NCBI GenBank assembly: GCA_023390875.1 | Contig: JAEWCA010000337.1 | Location: forward strand, 1 to 8,014 | Length of the DNA stretch: 8,014 nucleotides | Reading direction: 5' to 3' | Origin: Actinomycetes bacterium | GTDB taxonomy: Bacteria; Actinomycetota; Actinomycetes; Actinomycetales; Cellulomonadaceae | The notes under the pieces: model-generated | Told to the model about the DNA's origin: nothing | Database searches by the model: none | The model's input: the letters and a program-made list of their open reading frames with translations, nothing else | Shown: positions 1-5,629 of the stretch, in pieces | Numbering within the stretch: the first letter of the stretch is position 1 | Layout of the letters: the number at the start of each line of letters is the position of its first letter | Position numbers and translations under genes: made by a program

Positions 1-204
1 GAGCTGTCCCTCGCGCAGCTCGCGACGTGGCTGCTCGCGGCGCCCCGGTCGGCGGACGCGGGGCCGCCCGACGCGCCGGATCCCGCGCCGTACCTCGTCG
101 ACCTGCCGTCGCCGTCGGGCACCGTCACGGTCGTCAAGCCGCCCGGCTCCCCCGTCTGGCGGCACGGCCCGGTGCCCAGCGGCTACGACGAGTCCGCGTG
201 GTGA
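1..204 (+). CDS. C-terminal end of an unrecognised protein (partial)
   Basis: Reading from base 1 gives 67 codons and then a TGA stop; the start lies before the window. Every sense codon but one (GAT) ends in G or C, which is strong evidence that this frame is translated. The visible part opens with a short amphipathic stretch (LSLAQLATWLLAAPR), then a Pro/Ala/Asp-rich linker, then a Val/Pro-rich tail ending in the residues GYDESAW. There is no transmembrane segment and no motif I can assign, so no function is proposed. The next gene starts 67 bases downstream on the same strand and appears to have its own promoter. Confidence 0.8.
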   Translation, partial: ELSLAQLATWLLAAPRSADAGPPDAPDPAPYLVDLPSPSGTVTVVKPPGSPVWRHGPVPSGYDESAW

Positions 205-233
205 GGCCCTGACCTGCACGGGCGACAACGCAC

Positions 234-262
234 GTGACCCCGACCGTACCGACGCGTAGCCT
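234..262 (+). promoter_or_regulatory. Candidate promoter of the first MFS gene, giving a leaderless transcript
   Basis: A -35-like GTGACC (234-239; compare TTGAC) is followed after exactly 17 bases by a -10 box TAGCCT (257-262), which fits the actinobacterial TANNNT pattern. The GTG start codon begins 9 bases after the -10 box, where transcription would be expected to start. No Shine-Dalgarno sequence lies in front of it. The spacing is seen directly; promoter activity and leaderless translation are inferred. Confidence 0.55.
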
Positions 263-271
263 CTCCCCCTT

Positions 272-1519
272 GTGAGCCGGATCGTCGACGTCGTGGTGCC
301 GCCCCGGCTCGGCCGCGGGTTCCGGTGGCTGCTCGCGTCGTCGTGGACGACGAACCTCGGCGACGGCATCGTCATCGCCGCCGGACCGCTGCTCGTGGCG
401 TCCCGCACGCAGGACGCGTTCCTCGTCGCGCTCGCCGCGCTGCTGCAGTGGCTGCCGCCGCTGCTGTTCGGCCTGTGGGCCGGCGCGCTCACCGACCGGC
501 TCGACCGGCGGCGGCTCGTCATCACGGTCGACCTCATGCGCGCCGTGGTGCTCGTGCTGCTGGCGGCCGCCGTCTTCACCGACGTCGCGTCGATCGCGCT
601 CGTCCTGGTCGCGATGTTCCTGCTCGGCACCGCCGAGACGTTCGCCGACAACGCGTCGAGCACGCTCGTGCCGATGCTCGTGCACCGCGACGACCTCGCC
701 GTCGCGAACTCCCGCATCCAGGCCGGGTTCGTCACCGTCAACCAGCTCGTCGGACCGCCGATCGGCGCCGTCCTGTTCGCCGCCGGGCAGGCGCTGCCGT
801 TCGCGTCCGAGGCGGCGCTCGTCGTGCTCGGCGCCGTCATGGTGTCGCGCGTCCAGCTGCCACCGCACCGGACGGAGCCCGCGCACCGGTCGCACATCGT
901 CGCCGACATCGCCGAGGGCATCCGCTGGGTCGTGCACCACGCGGCCGTCCGCACGCTCGTGCTGACGATCTTCATCTTCAACGTCACGTGGGGTGCCGCC
1001 TGGTCGGTGCTCGTGCTGTACGCGCACCGGCAGCTCGGGCTCGGCGCCGTCGGGTTCGGTCTCATCACGACCGTCGGCGCGCTCGGCGGGCTCCTCGGGA
1101 CGCTGTCGTACGGCTGGGTCACGCGGCGGGTCAGCCTCGCGAACCTCATGCGGATCGGCCTCATCGTCGAGACCCTCACGCACCTCGGCCTCGCGCTCAC
1201 GAGGACCCCGGCGGTCGCGTTCGTCATCTTCTTCGTGTTCGGCCTGCACGCGTTCGTGTGGGGCACCACGTCGGTGACCGTGCGGCAGCGGTCCGTACCC
1301 ACCGCGCTGCAGGGGCGGGTCGGCAGCGTCAACCTCGTCGGGGTGTTCGGCGGGCTCGTCATCGGGTCCGCGATCGGCGGCCTGCTCGCGCAGCACCGCG
1401 GGGTGACGGCACCGTTCTGGTTCGCGTTCGTCGGGTCGGCCGTGTTCGTCGTGCTCATCTGGCACCAGCTGCGGCACATCGCCCACACCGACGCCCAGGA
1501 CGCCCCCGAACCGGTCTGA
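272..1519 (+). CDS. MFS transporter, drug-efflux (MFS_3/EntS-like) type
   Basis: This is a 415-residue integral membrane protein of usual MFS length with about twelve hydrophobic segments, the first near residues 20-44 and the last near 380-396. MFS motif A lies in the loop after the second segment, residues 67-81 (GLWAGALTDRLDRRR). A second-half signature with the residues LQGRVGSVN (about 345-353), followed by a Gly-rich helix, is typical of the MFS_3/EntS-like exporters. Those proteins export siderophores, macrolides or other small molecules; the substrate here cannot be read from sequence. The start is GTG at 272, because the reading frame becomes hydrophobic and MFS-like from there and a promoter sits just upstream. 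There is no ribosome binding site, so translation is probably leaderless. It has no evident functional partner on either side, and a role in general efflux is only inferred. Confidence 0.9.
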   Translation: MSRIVDVVVPPRLGRGFRWLLASSWTTNLGDGIVIAAGPLLVASRTQDAFLVALAALLQWLPPLLFGLWAGALTDRLDRRRLVITVDLMRAVVLVLLAAAVFTDVASIALVLVAMFLLGTAETFADNASSTLVPMLVHRDDLAVANSRIQAGFVTVNQLVGPPIGAVLFAAGQALPFASEAALVVLGAVMVSRVQLPPHRTEPAHRSHIVADIAEGIRWVVHHAAVRTLVLTIFIFNVTWGAAWSVLVLYAHRQLGLGAVGFGLITTVGALGGLLGTLSYGWVTRRVSLANLMRIGLIVETLTHLGLALTRTPAVAFVIFFVFGLHAFVWGTTSVTVRQRSVPTALQGRVGSVNLVGVFGGLVIGSAIGGLLAQHRGVTAPFWFAFVGSAVFVVLIWHQLRHIAHTDAQDAPEPV

Positions 1520-1542
1520 CCGGCGCGCCGCGGCGACGCCGG
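1520..1542 (+). terminator. Small GC hairpin after the MFS stop codon, possible terminator
   Basis: CCGGCG (1520-1525) and CGCCGG (1537-1542) form a perfect 6-bp stem with an 11-base loop, beginning immediately after the TGA. No T-tract follows. Stems of this size are common by chance in DNA this GC-rich, so the call is weak. The larger palindrome at 1605-1651 is a better candidate for ending this transcript. Confidence 0.25.
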
Positions 1543-1604
1543 CGGGCCCTCGCCTCCCGTCCCCTCCCCCCGCGCGCCGCAGCGCCTCCGCCATCGGGGA
1601 GCCG

Positions 1605-1651
1605 TTGTGTGCTGCGTTCTTGCTGCCCTGCGACAAGAACGCAGCACACAA
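1605..1651. repeat. Perfect 18-bp inverted repeat with 11-base loop
   Basis: The left arm TTGTGTGCTGCGTTCTTG (1605-1622) is an exact reverse complement of the right arm CAAGAACGCAGCACACAA (1634-1651). Between them are 11 bases. The arms are 50% GC, clearly lower than the surrounding DNA, so the match is not a by-product of composition. It lies 85 bases after the MFS stop and 61 bases before the NYN gene start, between two genes on the same strand. It would form a very stable RNA or DNA hairpin. No run of T follows the right arm (AGGAGCC comes next), so it is not a textbook intrinsic terminator, although T-less stem terminators are reported in actinobacteria. Other possibilities are a dispersed palindromic repeat of the REP kind or a two-site operator for the downstream gene. 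Confidence 0.9.
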
Positions 1652-1712
1652 GGAGCCTGCGGCCGCCCGGCGCCGACCCGCGCGGCGCGCGGCGAACCGC
1701 CAGGATGGGGGC

Positions 1713-3053
1713 GTGACCACGACCGACGCCTCGCCGAGCGGCTCCGACCGCCGGTACCGCTGCGCGCTGTTCGTCGACTTCGACAACGTCTACATCGGGC
1801 TGCGCCGCCTCGACCCGGACGCCGCGGAGGCGTTCGCGACGGACCCCGGCCACTGGCTGTCCGAGCTGGAGCAGGGCACCGACCCGGACGGCGACTTCTC
1901 GCGCCGGTTCCTCGTCCGGGCCTGCTACCTCAACCCGTCGGTGTTCTCGCGGTACCGCCCGAACTTCACGCGCGCCGGGTTCCAGGTGGTCGACTGCCCG
2001 TCGCTCACCCAGCAGGGCAAGAGCAGCGCCGACATCAACCTCGTGCTCGACGCGGTCGACGCGCTCGCGGCGGCCACCCGGTACGAGGAGTTCGTCATCG
2101 TGTCGGCCGACGCCGACTTCACTCCGCTCGCGCTGCGGTGCCGGGCCGCCGACCGGCGGGTCACGATCATCACCGCGGGTCCGGCCGCGAGCGCGTACCG
2201 GGCTGTCGCGGACACCGTGATCACGGCCGACGACCTGGCGGAGCTGGTGACCTCGTCGTCGCTGGTCAACGGCCTGTCGACCGGTCTCGGCGACCAGCCC
2301 GCCGACACCTCCACACGCGCCGACGCGCGCCCGGCGGACGCGCCCGCACCCGAGGCCGTCGTGCCGTCCCCGGCCCTCGCGGCCGACGACGCCGAGCCGG
2401 CCACCGTCCCGGTGCGGCCGGTCACGACCCCCGCGCACCGCGCGATCCTGCAGCGCGTCCGCTCGGCCGACCGTCCGCTCCCCCTGGGCGTCGTCGCGCA
2501 GGTCGCCCAGAAGGCCGACCCGAACCTGGCGACGACCGGGTGGGGGCCGGGCGGGTTCTTCGCGTGGCTGACCCGGACGGTCCCGGAGGTCGGGGCGTCG
2601 TCCCGACCGCCCGGCTTCGTCTGGGACCCGGCCCGGTTCGGCGAGGCCGACCTGCCGGGCGCGGTCGCGGACACCGACCCGACCGAGCTGCAGCAGCAGG
2701 TCGTCAAGGTCACCGACACCCCCGGCCTCAGCCAGGCGAACTACCGGGTGCTCCTCGAGTCGCTGGCGGCGGACCTCAGGCTGCACCCGTTCGAGCGGGC
2801 GGCGACGTCGAAGCGCGTGCGGGACGTGTGCCAGGAGGCGGGCGCCGCCGTCGGCCGGGCGACGGTCGACTACGTCATCGCGTGCGTGCTGTACGGCGGG
2901 CTCGAGCTGACGTCCGCCGTGTCGGCGACCGGGCTGGCGGGGGCGTGGGCCGACTACGTGGTCAGCCTGTGCCGGGGTGCCCGGATGGAGCTCAGCCCCG
3001 GCGACGTGACCGCGATCCGGTCGTGGGTGGGCGGCGGGCTGCTCGACCGCTGA
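1713..3053 (+). CDS. NYN-domain protein with LOTUS/OST-HTH-like domain
   Basis: This 446-residue soluble protein is a predicted RNA-acting nuclease. The N-terminal NYN domain (about residues 15-160; PIN-like fold, LabA-type) shows its acidic motifs: D22, D24 and N25 in FVDFDN, D107 in SSADIN, and D133 and D135 in SADADF. These would form the metal-binding active site. A Pro/Ala-rich linker (about 170-235) leads to a segment at about 238-310, starting TTPAHRAILQRV and ending PPGFVWDP, that resembles the winged-helix LOTUS/OST-HTH domain, a known RNA-binding partner of NYN domains. The C-terminal helical region (about 325-446) is unassigned. GTG at 1713 is chosen because the in-frame extension upstream runs into the 1605-1651 palindrome and looks non-protein-like. 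A weak -10-like CAGGAT (1701-1706) 6 bases before the GTG suggests a leaderless start. The biological target is unknown. Confidence 0.88.
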   Translation: MTTTDASPSGSDRRYRCALFVDFDNVYIGLRRLDPDAAEAFATDPGHWLSELEQGTDPDGDFSRRFLVRACYLNPSVFSRYRPNFTRAGFQVVDCPSLTQQGKSSADINLVLDAVDALAAATRYEEFVIVSADADFTPLALRCRAADRRVTIITAGPAASAYRAVADTVITADDLAELVTSSSLVNGLSTGLGDQPADTSTRADARPADAPAPEAVVPSPALAADDAEPATVPVRPVTTPAHRAILQRVRSADRPLPLGVVAQVAQKADPNLATTGWGPGGFFAWLTRTVPEVGASSRPPGFVWDPARFGEADLPGAVADTDPTELQQQVVKVTDTPGLSQANYRVLLESLAADLRLHPFERAATSKRVRDVCQEAGAAVGRATVDYVIACVLYGGLELTSAVSATGLAGAWADYVVSLCRGARMELSPGDVTAIRSWVGGGLLDR

Positions 3054-3110
3054 CACGGGCCACGCCCGGGCTGCCGGCCCAGGGTGCGCGCCCGCGGCAC
3101 GGTGCGACCG

Positions 3111-4112
3111 TCAGGCCGACTCGCGCCGCACCAGGTGGATGACGTCCGACCCGGGCCGGGGCGGCAGCGGCTTGCCGGACAGCTGCCGCGTGACGAGCGC
3201 GGCGATGTACTGCGCGACGACGCCCTGGTCGGAGTCGACCGTCGTCAGCGGGGGTGACGCGAACGGCGCGGCGGGGATGTCGTCGACCCCGATGACGGCG
3301 AGGTCGTCCGGCACGGCGACGCCCACGGAGCGGGCCCCGGCGAGGACGGCGAGCGCGACGTCGTCGTTGTACGCGCACACGCCGGTCACCCCGGAGCCGA
3401 CCCAGGACCGCACGGCGGCGCCGGCGGCGTCGAGCGACATGGCCACGGTCTGCACCACCGGGGCGTCGAGCCCGAGGTCGGCGCACGCGGTGCGGACGCC
3501 GTCGAGGCGCGGCTCGGCGAAGCCCTTGACCCGCGGGTCGTCGGGGTAGGCGTACCCGAGCCGGCGGTGGCCGGTGGCGGCGAGGTGCTCGGTCTGGACG
3601 CGCCCGATGCGCTGCTGCGGGACGAGCAGCTCCCCCTTGTGCAGGCCGGTCGGGCTCAGCAGGGCGACCGTGACCGCGATGCCGGCCGCACGCATCGCGG
3701 CGACCTCGTGGTCGTCGAGCTCGTCCCACAGCACGACGGCGGCAGGGCCGAGCGAGCGCCAGACGTCGGAGACGGGCCGCCCGGCGGCGCGGGGGTGGGC
3801 GTACAGCGTGAGTCCCTCGGCGGCGAGGCTCGTGGAGAGCGTCTCGAGGAGGGTGCCCATCGCGGGGCCGATGGGCCAGTCGGGCAGCAGGCACAGGACG
3901 ACGTCGGACCGGCCGCTCTGCAGGGCCCGCGCGGTCGCGGAGGGCGCGTAGCCGAGGCGCTCGACGGCGTGCAGGACGCGCTGCCGGGTGGCGTCCGGGA
4001 TCTTCTGGTGGGGGGTCTCGTTGAGCACGTAGCTCACCGTGGTGCGCGAGACGCCGGCTTCCCGGGCGACGTCGGCGCTGGTCACGCGGCGGGGGTGGCC
4101 GTCGACGGACAT
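3111..4112 (-). CDS. LacI-family transcriptional repressor of the sugar locus
   Basis: The 333 residues match the usual LacI-family length. The N-terminal helix-turn-helix spans about residues 10-31 (VTSADVAREAGVSRTTVSYV), followed by the hinge YAPSATARAL (55-64), where Ser58 replaces the commoner Asn. The rest is a periplasmic-binding-protein-like effector domain with family landmarks GHRRLGY (181-187), YNDDVAL (248-254), IGVDDIP (274-280) and PPLTTV (287-292). The ATG at 4112 is supported by a perfect AGGAGG 10 bases upstream and by the normal HTH position. The gene is divergent from the transporter/glycosidase pair, so it most likely represses them until a sugar ligand binds; autoregulation is likely since the operator-like array lies just upstream of its own promoter. 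The ligand is inferred from the neighbours to be a glucoside or disaccharide. It converges on the NYN gene with a 57-base gap that shows no convincing terminator. Confidence 0.93.
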   Translation of the reverse strand: MSVDGHPRRVTSADVAREAGVSRTTVSYVLNETPHQKIPDATRQRVLHAVERLGYAPSATARALQSGRSDVVLCLLPDWPIGPAMGTLLETLSTSLAAEGLTLYAHPRAAGRPVSDVWRSLGPAAVVLWDELDDHEVAAMRAAGIAVTVALLSPTGLHKGELLVPQQRIGRVQTEHLAATGHRRLGYAYPDDPRVKGFAEPRLDGVRTACADLGLDAPVVQTVAMSLDAAGAAVRSWVGSGVTGVCAYNDDVALAVLAGARSVGVAVPDDLAVIGVDDIPAAPFASPPLTTVDSDQGVVAQYIAALVTRQLSGKPLPPRPGSDVIHLVRRESA

Positions 4113-4122
4113 CTCTCAGCAA

Positions 4123-4128
4123 CCTCCT
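4123..4128 (-). promoter_or_regulatory. Ribosome binding site of the LacI-family gene
   Basis: On the minus strand this reads AGGAGG, a full Shine-Dalgarno core, 10 bases before the ATG. It fixes the start codon and shows that this transcript has a leader, unlike the first MFS gene. Confidence 0.8.
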
Positions 4129-4165
4129 GGATCGGACATCTTGCGCACCGCGCTCATCGTGTGCC

Positions 4166-4171
4166 ACCTTA
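4166..4171 (-). promoter_or_regulatory. Candidate -10 box for the LacI-family gene
   Basis: The minus strand reads TAAGGT, which fits TANNNT and stands out in this GC-rich region. Transcription would start near 4159, giving a leader of about 47 bases. With a 17-base spacer the -35 position would be 4189-4194, inside the middle unit of the operator-like array. No good -35 hexamer is visible there, so the promoter would be weak or factor-dependent. Confidence 0.45.
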
Positions 4172-4172
4172 C

Positions 4173-4211
4173 TGACACGCGCAAGTGACGCGCGTCAGTG
4201 ACACGCATAAG
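4173..4211. promoter_or_regulatory. Operator-like array: three tandem 13-bp units
   Basis: Three units follow each other without gaps: TGACACGCGCAAG (4173-4185), TGACGCGCGTCAG (4186-4198) and TGACACGCATAAG (4199-4211). All share TGAC, then CGC at positions 6-8, then AG at 12-13. The middle unit contains the perfect 12-bp palindrome TGACGCGCGTCA (4186-4197) with a central CG, the usual form of LacI-family operators. The outer units differ from that palindrome at three positions each, and each also has CG at its centre. ACTGAC (4171-4176) and GTCAGT (4194-4199) form a further inverted pair. The array lies between the divergent genes and upstream of the repressor's -10 box. Binding by the neighbouring LacI protein is inferred. 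Confidence 0.7.
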
Positions 4212-4213
4212 CG
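4185..4213 (+). promoter_or_regulatory. Weak candidate promoter of the transporter/glycosidase unit
   Basis: A -35-like GTGACG (4185-4190) is followed after 17 bases by TAAGCG (4208-4213), which starts as TAN but lacks the final T of TANNNT. It overlaps two of the three operator-like units, as expected for a repressible promoter. An alternative -35-like CTGACA (4172-4177) has no acceptable -10 at standard spacing. A start near 4220 would leave a leader of about 60 bases. Confidence 0.3.
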
Positions 4214-4270
4214 AGCGGCTCGAAGAAATCGGCCCTCCTCCCCCCACGCAAGTTCCTCCCTCGCAGAAGC

Positions 4271-4275
4271 AGGAG
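4271..4275 (+). promoter_or_regulatory. Ribosome binding site of the sugar transporter gene
   Basis: AGGAG lies 7 bases before the ATG at 4283, an ideal distance, and fixes that start codon. Confidence 0.75.
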
Positions 4276-4282
4276 AACGACG

Positions 4283-5629
4283 ATGGCCCAGGACGCGGTC
4301 GACCAGATCAGCCCGCCCACCCACGTGACCGCCGAGCCCCCGGCAGCGGTCGTCACGTCCGGCATCCCGGGGCACGAGCGCCCCGTCCCCCCGTACGCGA
4401 TCGAGCCGCCCACCCGCCCGGTCGGCAAGAAGTTCGTCGTGACGTTCGCCTTCGCCCAGCTCGCGCTGTTCGTCGCGCTGCTCGGGCCCGTGATGGTCAG
4501 CATGGCCATCAAGGTCACCGCGGTCGTCGGCCCCGAGCAGGCCACCACCGCGCAGGGCCTCATCCTCGGCGTCGGCGCCCTCGCGGCCCTGATCGCCAAC
4601 CCCGTGTTCGGCCGGCTGTCCGACCGGACCATGTCCCGCTGGGGTCGTCGCCGGCCCTGGATGGTCGGCGGCTCGCTCGGGCTCGCGGCGTTCCTGTTCG
4701 TCATCGCCGTCGGCGACAACGTCCCGACGCTGCTGATCGGCTGGTTCCTCGCGCAGCTCGCCGCCAACGCCTGCTTCGCGGCCTACCTCGCCACCATCGC
4801 CGACCAGGTGCCGCCGTCGCAGACCGCCAAGATCAGCGCGCTCGGCGGCGTCATGCAGAACGTCGGCATCCTCGCGTCCATCTGGGTCGCGGGCCTGTTC
4901 ACGTCGCAGATGCTGCCGCTGTTCATGGTCCCCGCCGCGATCGGCGTGGTCGGCATGCTGCTCTACTCGCTCGTCCTGCCGGACCAGAAGCTCCCGCAGC
5001 GCCCGCCCGCGATGAACATCCGCGCGTGGCTCGAAACGTTCTGGCTGAGCCCCCGCCGGTACCCCGACTTCGCGTGGGCCTGGATCTCCCGGTTCCTGCT
5101 GGTGCTCGGCAGCTTCATGTTCTCGACGTTCCGGTTCTTCTGGATGAAGGACCACCTGGGCCTGACCGACGCCGAGGCCACCGCCGTGGTGTTCAAGGGC
5201 GTCCTGATCTACACGGTCGTGCTCGTGGTCGTCGGCCAGCTCGCCGGGATCGTGTCCGACAAGCTCGCCCGCCGCAAGGTGTTCGTGTTCGCGTCGACCG
5301 CGCTGTTCGCCGTCGGGCTCGGCCTGCTCACCCAGGTCGGCAGCGTCAACGGCTTCTACCTCGTCGAGGCGATCCTCGGCGCGGCGTACGGCATCTACAT
5401 GGGCGTCGACCTCGCGCTCGTCATCGGCGTCCTGCCCAACCCGGAGGACTCCGCGAAGGACCTCGGCGTGTTCAACATCGCCAACGCCGGCCCCCAGTCC
5501 CTCGCCCCGTTCCTCGGCGCGATCCTCATCGGCGGCGCCGCGAAGAACTACGACCTGCTCTACCTCACGGCGGCGGCACTGACGCTCGTCGGAGCCCTCG
5601 CGATCATCCCCGTCAAGAAGGTGAAGTGA
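4283..5629 (+). CDS. MFS sugar transporter, SLC45/sucrose-carrier-like
   Basis: This 448-residue membrane protein probably brings a disaccharide or glucoside into the cell by cation symport. A hydrophilic, Pro-rich N-terminal tail (residues 1-48) precedes about twelve transmembrane segments between 50 and 444. Motif A at 110-125 (GRLSDRTMSRWGRRRP) has the RWGRRRP ending typical of sucrose-transporter/SLC45-like carriers and distinct from drug exporters. A second motif A copy (GIVSDKLARRK, 322-332) starts the second half. The segment KDLGVFNIANAGPQSLAP (392-409) is also characteristic of these carriers. The gene follows the divergent control region and overlaps the glycosidase gene by one base, so the two are cotranscribed and probably share a substrate. 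Sugar specificity is inferred only from that neighbour. Many actinobacteria use ABC importers for cellobiose, so an MFS carrier here points to a different or additional uptake route. Confidence 0.9.
   Translation: MAQDAVDQISPPTHVTAEPPAAVVTSGIPGHERPVPPYAIEPPTRPVGKKFVVTFAFAQLALFVALLGPVMVSMAIKVTAVVGPEQATTAQGLILGVGALAALIANPVFGRLSDRTMSRWGRRRPWMVGGSLGLAAFLFVIAVGDNVPTLLIGWFLAQLAANACFAAYLATIADQVPPSQTAKISALGGVMQNVGILASIWVAGLFTSQMLPLFMVPAAIGVVGMLLYSLVLPDQKLPQRPPAMNIRAWLETFWLSPRRYPDFAWAWISRFLLVLGSFMFSTFRFFWMKDHLGLTDAEATAVVFKGVLIYTVVLVVVGQLAGIVSDKLARRKVFVFASTALFAVGLGLLTQVGSVNGFYLVEAILGAAYGIYMGVDLALVIGVLPNPEDSAKDLGVFNIANAGPQSLAPFLGAILIGGAAKNYDLLYLTAAALTLVGALAIIPVKKVK

Noticed and set aside
1605..1712. In-frame upstream TTG extension of the NYN protein (36 extra residues)
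   Set aside because: It would begin inside the 18-bp palindrome and adds an Ala/Arg-rich segment with no NYN similarity; GTG at 1713 sits just before the domain.
134..1786. Long minus-strand open frame antisense to the first MFS gene
   Set aside because: Its translation is a low-complexity run of Arg, Glu, Asp and His typical of a shadow frame in high-GC DNA, and the + strand frame encodes a clear MFS protein.
1455..3056. Long minus-strand open frame antisense to the NYN gene
   Set aside because: Arg/Gly/Val-rich shadow translation without domains; the + strand frame carries the intact NYN motifs.
3054..3110. Bidirectional terminator between the convergent NYN and LacI genes
   Set aside because: Only stems of 4-5 bp are found (for example GGGCC 3057-3061 with GGCCC 3076-3080), which is expected by chance at this GC content, and there is no T-tract.
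4113..4282. CelR-type operator (TGGGAGCGCTCCCA) in the divergent region
   Set aside because: No match to it was found by eye; the palindrome present is TGACGCGCGTCA, which has a different half-site.
4169..5155. Minus-strand open frame over the sugar transporter and control region
   Set aside because: Charged low-complexity shadow; the + strand frame has a ribosome binding site and clear MFS motifs.
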